A DNA stretch of 64,000 nt from Cyrtodaria siliqua (Eukaryota; Mollusca; Bivalvia; Adapedonta; Hiatellidae): NCBI GenBank assembly GCA_037043455.1, contig JAWPHD010010319.1, positions 30,940 to 94,939 on the forward strand. Direction: 5' to 3'. This document shows positions 22,480-32,826 of the stretch, piece after piece. Position 1 is the first letter of the stretch. Every line of letters begins with the position of its first letter. The translations under genes and the position numbers were made by a program. The notes beneath the pieces were generated by a model. It saw nothing but the letters and a program-made list of their open reading frames with translations. It was not told the origin of the DNA and made no database searches.

Positions 22480-23035
22480 ATTACACTATTGAACATGATT
22501 ATGCCTATTGTAAAGCTCCACCACATCAATATCATAGTTTTACACTGTGGGGGTAATGATACGGGCCAAACCCCGATTTCGTACATTATTGGCTACTTCA
22601 AATCAGTTATGTATGACCTGCTGGTCATGCTGGTACGCTTTCCAACTACATTAATTGTTTGGTCGGCCATCCTCCCAAGGTTGAAATACCGTCACGAAAT
22701 ATGTCATAAACAGTTAGATAAAAGTCCGTATTAATAATTGCTTTCCAACTACATTAATTGTTTGGTCGGCCATCCTCCCAAGGTTGAAATACCGTCACGA
22801 AATATGTCATAAACAATTAGATAAAAGTCCGTATTAATAATTGCATAGGCAAATATCTCATCAAAAATGGATGCGCATATATTGATTATCCTGAAATTTC
22901 AGAAAGTATGGAAATGTTTAAGAATAACGAACATCTGTTAGATCTAGGTAATAACAAAATGTTAAACATCCTGCAAGGTGGACTGTACCAATTTATGCAG
23001 TCAAATGCATCTTTTTTCCCAGACAAAGCAGAAGT
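22480..23035 (+). pseudogene. SGNH/GDSL-hydrolase-like ORF relic
   Basis: The frame through 22489-22734 reads INIIVLHCGGNDTGQTP, then SAILPRLKYRH. This matches the GxND block and following strand of the SGNH hydrolase-like domain found in some tyrosine-recombinase retroelements (DIRS/Ngaro type) and related host genes. A 106-bp tandem duplication (22630-22846) breaks the frame. After it, translation resumes as IGKYLIKNGCAYIDYPEI and continues to about 23035 (MLNILQGGLYQFMQS). Neither the N-terminal catalytic serine block nor a His block is identifiable, so this is a fragment. The assignment rests on motif resemblance only. Confidence 0.55.
22630..22846. repeat. 106-bp tandem duplication
   Basis: The block starting GCTTTCCAACTACATTAATT occurs twice back to back, differing at one base (AACAGTTAG versus AACAATTAG). 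The near identity implies a recent event. It lies inside the hydrolase-like relic. Confidence 0.92.
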
Positions 23036-23085
23036 TGGTCCGTGGCTGGCACCTTTTTTCGACACGTGCTAGTCCGCCTAAAGCG

Positions 23086-23492
23086 CATACTTTTTGGCGG
23101 GACACGCGCACACGTGCTACCTCGTATTTGCGTGTCTTGGCATTACCAGCACGTATCGGCTAAGTGTCCGAGTGTCTGGAATAGGGATTTATAAATCCCA
23201 ATATGTCCGATTTGTCCGGAATACTGAACTATATTTCCGGGAATGTTATCAACTGTCAAAATTTCCGATTGTCCGGAATATAATGAATATATGTTGATCT
23301 GAAAATTAATATTTCCGACTGTCCGGAATATAATAAATATATGTTGATCTGAAAATTCAACTATTTCTAATAAATTATAATGCTATATTAAATACATAAA
23401 GTCAGCCATGGCCAATTCTGCCAAAAAATAAAAGCATAGTAAAAGATAATTCCGACTTTGTTTCAGTAAATCCCACTTTTTGTGATAAATGT
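23086..23492. repeat. direct duplicate, copy 1 (see 24582)
   Basis: Begins TTTTTGGCGGGACACGCGCA, runs through TCCGGA units and a TTCAACTATTTCTAATAAAT block, and ends with CCCACTTTTTGTGATAA. Copy 2 at 24582-24985 is nearly identical, 1.5 kb downstream. The two bracket a TCCGGA array. Confidence 0.9.
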
Positions 23493-23839
23493 AATTATGA
23501 AGGCATTCATGACAAGTAACTAGAGTTATCACAAAAGGGGAAATATACATTGTTAAAACTTCACCTAGAGTAAGCTCCTAGAATGTAAAGCAAGAATCAA
23601 ACAATACACGATAAAAGGTGGAAATATTAGGTTATGCTGAAAGACAGCATTCCAATATCCAACTCATTCATCTTCTCGGTGTTTAATTAGAAGTGTATGC
23701 ATTAGTGATATGTCTTTCCAATTTTAAAGTGTATTAATATACAGTAATATAGCATTGTCCGAATGGTCTTGGCGTTACCAGCACGTATCGGCTCATATTT
23801 TATGAAAAGGATATTAATTCCAAGATAAATAAATATTCA

Positions 23840-24584
23840 TTTATTATGCTTCCGATATCCGGAGTATAGTTTAAAGTAAAGCATTTATAATCTCATTGGT
23901 AATATTCTTCCGATTTTCCGGAGTCTCATATATTTAATTACCAGCCTATATCAGTATTTACGATTGTCCGGAATATATTTCGATTTTCCGGAGTCTGATA
24001 TATTTAATTACCAGCCTATATCAATATTTATGATTGTCCGGAATATACTTCAATATTTACGATTGTCCGGAATATACTTCAACATTTACGATTGTCCGGA
24101 ATATACTTTAATATTTACGATTGTCCGGAATATACTTTAATATTTCCGATTGTCCGGCATATACTTTAATATTTCTGATTGTCCGGAATATACTTTAATA
24201 TTTCCGATTGTCCGGCATATACTTTAATATTTCCGATTGTCCGGAATATACTTTAATATTTCCGATTGTCCGGCATATACTTTAATATTTCCGATTGTCC
24301 GGAATATACTCTAATATTTCCGATTGTCCGGAATATACTTTAATATTTCCGATTGACCAGAATATACTTTAATATTTCCGATTGTCCGGAATATACTTCA
24401 ACATTTCCGATTGTCCGGAATATACTTTAATATTTACGATTGTCCGGAATATACTTTAATATTTCTGATTGTCCGGAATATACTTTAATATTTCCGATTG
24501 TCCGGAATATACTCTAATATTTCCGATTGTCCGGAATATACTTTAATATTTCCGATTGACCAGAATATACTTTAATATTTCCGA
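23840..24584. repeat. second TCCGGA satellite array
   Basis: About 20 copies of the 29-bp unit, including variants with CCGGCATAT and GACCAGAATAT that recur in a fixed order. This points to local amplification in blocks. Same family as 18660-20525. Confidence 0.9.
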
Positions 24585-24985
24585 CTTTTTGGCGGGACAC
24601 GCGCACACGTGCTACCTCGTATTTGCGTGTCTTGGCATTACCAGCACGTATCGGCTAAGTGTCCGAGTGTCTGGAATAGGGATTTATAAATCCCAATATG
24701 TCCGATTTGTCCGGAATATGGAACTATATTTCCGGGAATGTTATCAACTGTCAAAATTTCCGATTGTCCGGAATATAATAAATATATGTTGATCTGAAAA
24801 TTAATATTTCCGACTGTCCGGAATATAATAAATATATGTTGATCTGAAAATTCAACTATTTCTAATAAATTATAATGCTATATTAAATACATAAAGTCAG
24901 CCATGGCCAATTCTGGCAAAAAATAAAAGCATAGTAAAAGATAATTCCGACTTTGTTTCAGTAAATCCCACTTTTTGTGATAATG
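24582..24985. repeat. direct duplicate, copy 2
   Basis: Near-identical to 23086-23492, with the differences confined to a few substitutions. It makes a junction inside the satellite at TTTCCGAC|TTTTTGGCGG. Confidence 0.9.
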
Positions 24986-25440
24986 TTGTTATTAACAGTG
25001 GGGAACACATGTTGTAGAAGAGACCGGACATGGCATATATATTGTCCAAAGTAGGTCACAGCGACCTGGCATTTTACACGTGATATCATAAACATTCTGA
25101 GTTCGCTGAAAATTCTGCGACGTCAGGACGTGGCCTATATTTCGTTCAAAGTAGGGCATAGCCACCCGAAATTGTGCACATATGTTAGATGCATGTCAGG
25201 AACATTCTGTTGGAATTTGGTGAAAATCCTGCAAGAAACTAAGACACGCATGTCGTACCGGATACCGGACATGACCTAGCTATATTTTGTCGAAAGTAGG
25301 TCACAGCGGCGCGAAATTGTGAACATAATGTTAGGAATATATAAGAAACATTCTGGTGGAGTTTGGTGAAAATCCGGCAAGTAATAAATAATACATCAAT
25401 AAATGAATGTCGGACGCACGGACGGACGGACTATGGAACG
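24986..25440 (+). repeat. dispersed element core (GACCGGACATGGC family)
   Basis: Three degenerate units of about 120-150 bp carry TGTAGAAGAGACCGGACATG, GTCCAAAGTAGGTCACAGCG and GGTGAAAATCC. They end in a GGACGGACGGAC stretch near 25418. The same core is found at 36360-36800, so it is an interspersed family with tandem cores. I see no coding sequence. Confidence 0.7.
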
Positions 25441-25619
25441 AATGGTAGAGGACTTTACCCCTGTGCTACATGCAAAGTAGTATACCTTTAGCTTTTGTTG
25501 TCTTAGAGATTTTTTTTTAAAGATTTCCCGTGTAACTGTTAACTGTGACACCATTTGAACAAACTTGGTAGAGGTTGTTTTAGTAAAAAAAAAAGGATGA
25601 CTTCCCTACATGGGAAAAG

Positions 25620-26225
25620 GCCATAAATCCACTAAAAATCATTCAACTGGAACACGATGAAGATATGCGCAACTAGGCTTAGCAATGATCATCTCTACCA
25701 AGTTTCTTAGAAATTCGGCCAGGGGATCAGAAGAACTAGTCCGGACAATGTTAGTGTATGAAAACATTTAGAGGGCATTAAGTCTTCCAAACATCATTCA
25801 AGCGGAACACGACGATGATATGCGCAACTAGCCTTGGTACTAATCATCCTTGCCATATTTCGTTGAAATCTAGCCAGGGGTTCAGGAGAACTAGTCCAGA
25901 CAAAGTTTGTGTATTAAAACCTATAAAGGGCCAATACTCCGCCAAAAATCATTCAACCGGAACACGGCGACGACATGCACATCTGGGCTTGGTACTGATC
26001 ATCCCTGCACTGTTTCATTGAAATCCGGCCAGGGGTTCAGGAGAACTAGTCTGGACAAAGTTTGTGTATTAAAACATTTAAAGGGTCACAACTCCGCAAA
26101 ATATTATTCAACCGGAACATAGCGACCGTATGTACAACTAGATTTGGTATTGATCATCCCTGCAAAGTGTCATTGAAATCCGGCCAGGGGTTCAGGAGAA
26201 TCCACAAAGTGGGGAGACATAATGA
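25620..26225 (+). repeat. dispersed element core (CCGGCCAGGGGTTCAGGAGAA family)
   Basis: Four units of about 155 bp share ATCATTCAACCGGAACAC, TGATCATCCCTGC, AAATCCGGCCAGGGGTTCAG and ACTAGTCCGGACAAAGTT. The same unit forms the first part of the Helentron-like elements at 41958 and 57788, so this is probably a core fragment lacking its ends. Confidence 0.75.
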
Positions 26226-26574
26226 GTTACGTGCGTTTTAAGATTTATTCATTGTAATCACGCTCAAGATGTGCATACAGTTTCAGGGGGGGGAATTTTC
26301 TGGCAATTTCTTCAAATCAGAAACAGGTTTAATTAAAGCAACTCTATTATCAGACAGATTTGTATTTACAAACATAAATTGATGCGAGGCTCTTCTTAAT
26401 TTCCAAGTTAAACATTTGTCAAAGGAAAATAATTGAATATATGAATCAGAGAGTTATGGGCTTTTTTTAGATTTATTCAATTTATCATGCTGAAGATGTG
26501 CAGTTTCATTGTTGTAGACGTTATACATTGAAAGTTATTGACAAGGTTAAGTTTCGGGATACTCGATGTTTGTA
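26226..26574. other. unique AT-rich spacer
   Basis: No gene or element recognised. Two short stretches (around 26240-26290 and 26470-26540) resemble each other. Confidence 0.4.
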
Positions 26575-26790
26575 TGGAGTCTTAATTAATTTTCAACACA
26601 TGTATGACGGTCGATTTTTTAGACCACCCACAACCAGTACTGTACATCTCCCGCCATCCGTAAGAATCGACACTTCCTCACTTACAAGTCAAGCTCCCAA
26701 TGGGATTCGAACCAGCAGGGGTGAGAGGCGAGAAGGTTTACAAGGCAACGTCGTTAACCCCTCGGCCACGGGACGCTTAAGTTTCGGGTT
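26575..26790 (-). mobile_element. tRNA-derived SINE (GGTAGAACCAGTAC family)
   Basis: On the minus strand a tRNA-like head has box A TGGCCGAGGGG and box B GGTTCGAATCC (plus-strand complement near 26704-26714). A body follows with complement CCAGTACTGTACATCTCCCG. The body recurs at 34960-35060 and with the head at 52985-53170. The head resembles a tRNA with a long variable region, but it is a SINE head, not a functional tRNA gene. Confidence 0.78.
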
Positions 26791-26944
26791 AAAGCTTTTT
26801 CAAAGGAAAAGAAAATATATGAATAAAAAAAATTTAAGTTCTTCCCTATAACTCTATGTAAAACTGAACCAACAAGGGCCCCTAAGCTCCCAATTAAAGA
26901 AATAAGAACCAACGTTTTTTTAATTTTTTTTTAAAAAAAGTTTA

Positions 26945-28135
26945 AAACATGAGGTCCAAGAGGGCCTGTGGACGCTCTACTCGCTAACATGGCTCTTATT
27001 ACATCAATGAAGCGAGTGATTGCAATTTACGTTTTTTTGAAAGTTTTGGGCAAAATACAGCATTTTTAACTAAATCGAGGGCCATAACTAAAGAATCTGG
27101 TAAAATTTGGTAAAGATCAGATTAAAAATGAAGGCCCTACCTTATTAACAAGGCAAAATATAGCATTTTAACTAAATCAAGAGCCATAACTTCTCCGATC
27201 TGGCTAGTTTTCGAACTTGGTCAATAGAGCTAAAAAAAATAAAATTAAAACAAATAAAACTAAAAAAAATAATTAAAAAAAAAATAAAATTCAATTGAAA
27301 TACTTAAAAAAAAATCTATAAAAAAAAAAAAATATATATATAAAAAAAAAGAGTCGTAAAATCTGGTAAAGTTTGGCAAAGATCAGATGCAAAATGATGG
27401 CCCTATCGTATTAACGAGGCAAATTATAGCATCTTTAACAAATCAAGGGCCATGGTCCTATCTGGCTGGTTTTCGAACTTGTCCAAGCTTTCATTGACAT
27501 TAACAATCTGATAAAGTTTGGTAAAGATCGGATGAAAAATGAAGGCCCTATCGTCTTAACGAGGCAAAATATAGCATTTTTAACTAAATCAAGAGCCATA
27601 ACTCCGCTGTTACTGGTCCGATATGGCTGGTTTTCGACCTTGTCCGAGCATTCATTGGCATTAACAATCTGATAAAGTTTGGTAAAGATCGGATGAACAA
27701 TTAAGCCCCTACCGTCTTAACGAAGCAAAATATAGCATTTTTAACTAAATCAAGGGCCATAACTCTGCTGTTACTGGTCCAATATGGCTGGTTTTCGAAC
27801 TTGTCCAAGCATTCATTGATATTAACAATCTGTTAAAGTGTGGTAAAGATAGGATGAAAAATGAAAGCCCTATCGTCTTAACGAGGCAAAAATATAGCAA
27901 TTTTAATTAAATCAAGGGCCATAATTCCGCTGTTACTAGTCCGATCTGGCTGGTTTTCGAACTTCCCCGAGCTTTCATTGATATTAACAAGCTGTTAAAG
28001 TTTGGTAAAGATCGGATGAAAAATAAAGGCCCTATGGTCTTAACGAGAAAAAGTTAACGGACAATGACGGACGACGACGGACGACAACGGACAACTCGCC
28101 ATCCCAGAAGCTCTGCTGGCCGAACCTAAAAAAGA
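26945..28135 (+). mobile_element. Helentron-like element, composite
   Basis: Same plan as 20821-22446. It has a left end with GGTCCAAGAGGGCCTGTGGA and a GACGCTCTACTCGC box, and a first unit ending TAGAGCTAAAAA near 27232. An A-rich tract (27233-27350) follows, then four core units of about 180 bp (GCCATAACTCCGCTGTTACT, GGTAAAGATCGGATGAAAAA, CTTAACGAGGCAAAATATAG). A GGACGACGACGG stretch comes before a degraded 3' end, AAGCTCTGCTGGCC. The second hairpin arm is lost. Confidence 0.72.
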
Positions 28136-28317
28136 AAATTAAAAAAAAAATAAATTAAAAAAAAAATTAACCCATAAACCAAGGTTTCCTATGAAAAAAA
28201 ATATTTAAAAAAATGCTCCAGTGAGATTAGAACCCACGACCCCTTGAGTTTGCAGTGTACATTACCAAATATTGAAAAAGGGCCACAACTTCAGTTTTAC
28301 TGGTTCGATCTGGCTGA

Positions 28318-28585
28318 AGGCCCCGATTTCAATTCTCCATGGTGCAATGAGGTTCGTCGGTGTGTTCTTGTGCAAGACACTTTCCCTTAGCCTCGTCTGT
28401 CGGATGGGGACATGAAACGGGCAGTCCCGTGTATCGGTCTATCCTCCGAGAACGTTACAGAACCATAGGAATCTATTCGATAATAAGAGTAGGGCAGGTT
28501 CCCGGATTCCTATGTATCCTTCCCCTCTCTCTGGGGTGGCTCTAAATAACCTATACTGTGTTGATGAGCTGTTAAACAACATTCA
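28318..28585 (+). mobile_element. SINE, 3'-domain family of 9397
   Basis: Shares GGATGGGGACATGAAACGGG, GTTACAGAACCATAGGAATC, AAGAGTAGGGCAGGTTCC and the terminal GTGTTGATGAGCTGTTAAAC with the 9.4-kb copy. The tRNA-like head is poorly preserved. It sits between two Helentron-like core arrays. Confidence 0.78.
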
Positions 28586-28589
28586 ATTC

Positions 28590-29548
28590 AAGCTCAATAG
28601 AGCTTTCATTGATATCAACAATCTGGCCAAGTTTGGGAAAGATCGAATACAAAATGAAGGCGCTAGAGTGTTCACAAGGCTGATAATGGCATATTTCAAT
28701 AATTCAAAGGCACACAACTCTGGTGTTCTGGTCCGATATAGCTGGTTTTCGAACTTGTCCGAGCTTTCATTGATATTAACAATCTCTTAAAGCTTGGTAA
28801 AGACCGGATGAAAAATGAAGGCCCTATCGTAAACGAGGCAAAATGTAGCATTTTTTACTAAATCAACGGCCACAACTCCGCTGTTATTGGTTCGATCTGG
28901 TTGGTTTTCGAATTTATCCCAGCTTTCATTGATATTAACAATCTGGTAAATTTTAGTAAGGATTGGATGAAAAATGAAGGCCCTATAGTCTTAACGAGGC
29001 AAAATATAGCATTTTTAATTAATTCAAGGGCCATAACTCCGATGTTACTGGTCCGATCTGGCTGGTTTTCGAACTTGTCCGAGATTTCACCAATATTAAC
29101 AATCTGGTAAAGTTTGGATGAAAAATAAAGGCACTGTCGTCTTAACAAGGCAAAATAGAGCATTTTTAACTAAATCAAGGGCCACAACTCTGCTGTTACT
29201 GGTCCGATCTGGCTGGGTTTCGAATTTGACCAAGCTTTCACCAATACTAACAATCTGGTAAAGTTTGGTAAAAATGGGATGAAAAACGAATGCCCTATCG
29301 TCTTAACCAGGCAAAAGATAGCATTTTAACTAAATCAAGGGCCATAACCCCACTGTTATTAGTCCGATCTGGCTGATTTTCGAACTTTTCCGAGCTTTCA
29401 TTGATATTAACAATCTGGTAAAGTTTGGTAAAGATCGGATGAAAAATGAAGGCCGTATCATCTTAACGAGACAAAAATTAACGACGGACGGACGACGGAC
29501 AACTTGGCATCCCATAAGCTCTGCTGGCCAGTAGAGCTAAAAAAAAAA
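28590..29548 (+). mobile_element. Helentron-like element, left end missing
   Basis: Five core units of about 180 bp of the GATCTGGCTGGTTTTCGAAC type run into GGACGGACGACGG. They end at the hairpin-type terminus AAGCTCTGCTGGCCAGTAGAGCT followed by A's (29515-29548). The left terminus is absent, with a SINE at the left boundary. Confidence 0.72.
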
Positions 29549-30875
29549 AAGCTGTAAAATTACCTAATTTGTTTTGTCTTTAAAGTCAAGGTCACTGGCA
29601 GAGTAAGGCTTAGTCAAAGGATTATGACTTACACCAGACAATTTATATACAACTATTAAGGGTTTTATAGCAATACCTTTGATGGTATTTGAGTTATTTC
29701 CTTCAAGAAAAAATATAAATCAAAAACTTCAACCAAGTGTGACGTCACCACCGTTGGCATCGTCACTGCTGCCGGCAGAAAAGACATCTTCAAGTCTCGC
29801 TTTTCTTTAAAAAGGTGAGACAATTATTTTCAAGGGTTTAAGTTAAAGGAAAACACAAGACATGCAAAAAAAATCAGTGTTTTTATATAGGTTTTATATA
29901 AAATAAAGTCTTATTCAGAGTTCACGTATTAAATATTGTGAAACAATATGTACATGTAGATCTATATGTATGAGTATACACTACATTCCAGTAATAGTTG
30001 ACGGTCATGGTTGATGAAAATATAAACGAAATAGATTTTTTATTGAAAAATAAGTAAACGTAACTGTTGTATATTAATTTCACACGCACAAACACACACA
30101 GAGTTGTGTAAAGACTGAAATAATAATATATTACCCTTTTGTCAACTTTTATGTATAATATTAGGTACTTGTATGTTTCACTTCTCTAAATAAATGTATG
30201 ATAAGAACAACTTGCAACAACGTTGGCATAAGACAATGATAAAATACACAATAGTTCACTTCGAGCCTTCTGATCAGGTGAGCTTAAAAATACTATTTAG
30301 ACAGTAACAAAAGTTACTACTATAATAAAAGTCCTATATACAACAACAATACATGAATTCAAGTATAGACCTGGTTTCAATTTTAGTATGTTTTTAATAA
30401 CATAGCAAAATACAATATTTAGTTTGAAAAAAACATATCTTACATCAGATTTTTAATCTTAAAGCAAATAAATAATTACCAAAAGCAAAATAATGGCTTG
30501 AGGCTCACTTAATATGAGATTCAGTACAAAATGAACACTAACATTCATCTGAGAAGCTTCCCAAAAATCTGTTAAAACAGAAGAAATTATTCGTTAACTA
30601 TTGCTGTTCTAGAAAAGAAGCAACCACAAACAACTGTTTTGGACCAAAGTGGCCATCTTGGATTAATTTGATCTAGGTTCAATAGACATCATATGAAGTT
30701 ATATTCCTGTTCAGTTTCATGGAAGTCTGGGCAGTAGACGAGTAGTCAGAACAGAACAGATGTCAATCCATAAACTCGACCAACCTTTGATCATTTTAGC
30801 TAACAACAACCGTTTTCTTTCTCATCAAAAGACAATGTAAATCTCTTACATCATGGAACAATTCTGAATGGTGTA
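29549..30875. other. intergenic, no gene seen
   Basis: AT-rich sequence without recognisable exons or element ends, lying 3' of the pirin gene on its strand. Confidence 0.5.
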
Positions 30876-31235
30876 TCACACACTATGAGGTAGACCAGCC
30901 CAGTTATATTCCAGAATCCATCTGCCCTGACAGGTGAGGTAGACCATCCCAGTTATATTCCAGAATCCACTGTGCCCTGACAGGTGAGGTAGACCATCCC
31001 AGTTATATTCCAGAATCCACCGTGCCCTGACAGGTGAGGTAGACCATCCCAGTTATATGCCAGAATCCACCGTGCCCTGACAGGTGAGGTAGACCATCCC
31101 AGTTATATTCCAGAATCCACCGTGCCTGACAGGTGAGGTAGACCATCCCAGTTATATTCCAGAATCCACCGTGCCTGACAGGTGAGGTAGACCATCCCAG
31201 TTATATACCAGAATCCACTGTGCCCTGACAGGTCG
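30876..31235. repeat. 50-bp minisatellite, about 7 copies
   Basis: The unit is CAGGTGAGGTAGACCATCCC plus AGTTATATTCCAGAATCCAC plus CGTGCCCTGA. Copies start at 30931, 30981, 31031, 31081, 31130 and 31179, the last ones being 49 bp long. Copies are nearly identical. Confidence 0.95.
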
Positions 31236-31449
31236 TCAGACTATAACCCTCGGGAATACACAGACTAACCAATGGACACTAGATAGTAGCACTGCAATCA
31301 TACACAAATTTCGACAGCAATCTTTATGTAAATACTGCCCAATCATCAAGCCTTATTCCACTGTCTTAATAGTCACTGATATTTGTGTCTTACTCTGAGA
31401 GACAATCATATACATGCTTGAACCATAAACAAATGTTTGTACTTTCCAA

Positions 31450-31916
31450 AGACACTCTAAAACACATAAACCAGTGTTATCCAACAGTGCTACACTGAAT
31501 CCCAATAACGAAACACATAAACCAGTGTTATCCAACAGTGCTACACTGAATCCCAATAACGAAACACATAAACCAGTGTTATCCAACAGTGCTACACTGA
31601 ATCCCAATAACAAAACACATAAACCAGTGTTATCCAACAGTGCTACACTGAATCCCAATAACGAAACACATAAACCAGTGTTATCCAACAGTGCTACACT
31701 GAATCCCAATAACGAAACACATAAACCAGTGTTATCCAACAGTGCTACACTGAATCCCAATAACCAGTGTTATCCAACAGTGCTACACTGAATCCCAATA
31801 ACCAGTGTTATCCAACAGTGCTACACTGAATCCCAATAACCAGTGTTATCCAACAGTGCTACACTGAATCCCAATAACGTGTTATCCAACAGTGCTACAC
31901 TGAATCCCAATAACGA
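31450..31916. repeat. 51-bp minisatellite with 38-bp derivative units
   Basis: Six copies of a 51-bp unit (GAAACACATAAACCAGTGTT, ATCCAACAGTGCTACACTGA, ATCCCAATAAC) are followed by four shortened units that lack GAAACACATAAAC. As 51 is divisible by three, both strands are open through the first part, with 17-residue periodic peptides. This is not a gene. Confidence 0.94.
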
Positions 31917-31928
31917 AACGGCAGAGTA

Positions 31929-32542
31929 TACTCAGTACATTTAAAAACGCAACATTTTTGACTTTTGATTATTTTTAGTCTGCTGGTGTTTGTTCCAATC
32001 AAGGTTGTATTTAAAGTTAGTAGCCAAGTCTCTTTGTCCCAAATGTTAAAGTAACACAAGCGCCAAATTTCGCTATAAAACCGTTCTTCCAAATACTACC
32101 CATGTGTTGAGGTCACAAAATGATGCATATATGCTAATTAAAACTGTATATGTATCCACGGGTTCATAAAATACCCGCACATGAATATGTGTGAAATGAA
32201 TTTAGAGTTAAATTTTTATTCGAAGCTTCAAGCAATAACAAAAAGGCGATGTTTTTGGCTGCCCGTTTTTCATGTTTATATTGTATTTCTAGAGTTAGGA
32301 TTTTGCAATTATATTTAGTTTTATATATACCTTATCGTTCATCGGATTTGAAGCGGTGTGCATATGTTGTAAAATTAGCGTGCTGTTGGCGAGTTAGTGA
32401 CTTTAACTTATGGCGATAAACAGTGGCAAAAGATTTGCTCTGCTTCTTTCACTTAAAACACATTTTGCATGAGGACTTCAATTCCACTCTAGAAATTCCA
32501 AAAATACCAAGTGTTGCGTTTTCAAATGTGCTGAGTGTAGGT
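31929..32542. mobile_element. TIR element (MITE-like), about 610 bp
   Basis: The left CTCAGTACATTTAAAAACGC and AACA match the right end inverted (TGTTGCGTTTTCAAATGTGC, then TGAG), with 2 mismatches in 24 bp. The ends are flanked by TA. The interior is non-coding and homologous to 8955-9295. TIRs of this size with TA flanks suggest a non-autonomous DNA transposon. The superfamily is not assigned. Confidence 0.7.
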
Positions 32543-32710
32543 TTATATTTAAAAATATTTTCATACATGTTATTTTTAATGAAATAGTACAAGGTCAGCT
32601 GTATTGTAACATCTTGCAGTACAGAAATGTCCCATTGTGAAATGTATTTTCGGGTAATCTAGCACCCCTCCTATATCTTCATCATTAAACACATCTACCC
32701 CGATTGCACA

Positions 32711-32826
32711 TTACTCATATGCCACATAAGAATTCCATGAATGTGCACCCTCAAATCCGTTTCTCTCATGCTGATAGTCCTTCTGTGTTTCCACGATTTC
32801 TTCATCACTTGTCATCACAAACGGAC
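32711..32826 (-). CDS. PIR: pirin terminal exon 7b (alternative)
   Basis: 116 bp, exactly the length of exon 7a, with acceptor TTTTAG|GTCCG in the same phase. It encodes PFVMTSDEEIVETQKDY, then NGFEGAHSWNSYVAYE and TAA. About 17 of 38 residues match 7a, so the duplication is old and both copies have stayed open. There are only 670 bp between 7a and 7b, too little for another gene body, so an alternative terminal exon is the simplest reading. Confidence 0.88.

Noticed and set aside
26690..26790. Functional tRNA gene (box A and box B present)
   Set aside because: Part of a repeated SINE family, and acceptor-stem pairing is poor. The candidates at 35458 and 55500 were rejected as tRNA genes for the same reason.
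31353..31791. Open frames on both strands with 17-residue repeats
   Set aside because: They are the 51-bp minisatellite read in frame. The array loses the multiple-of-three period at its 3' end.
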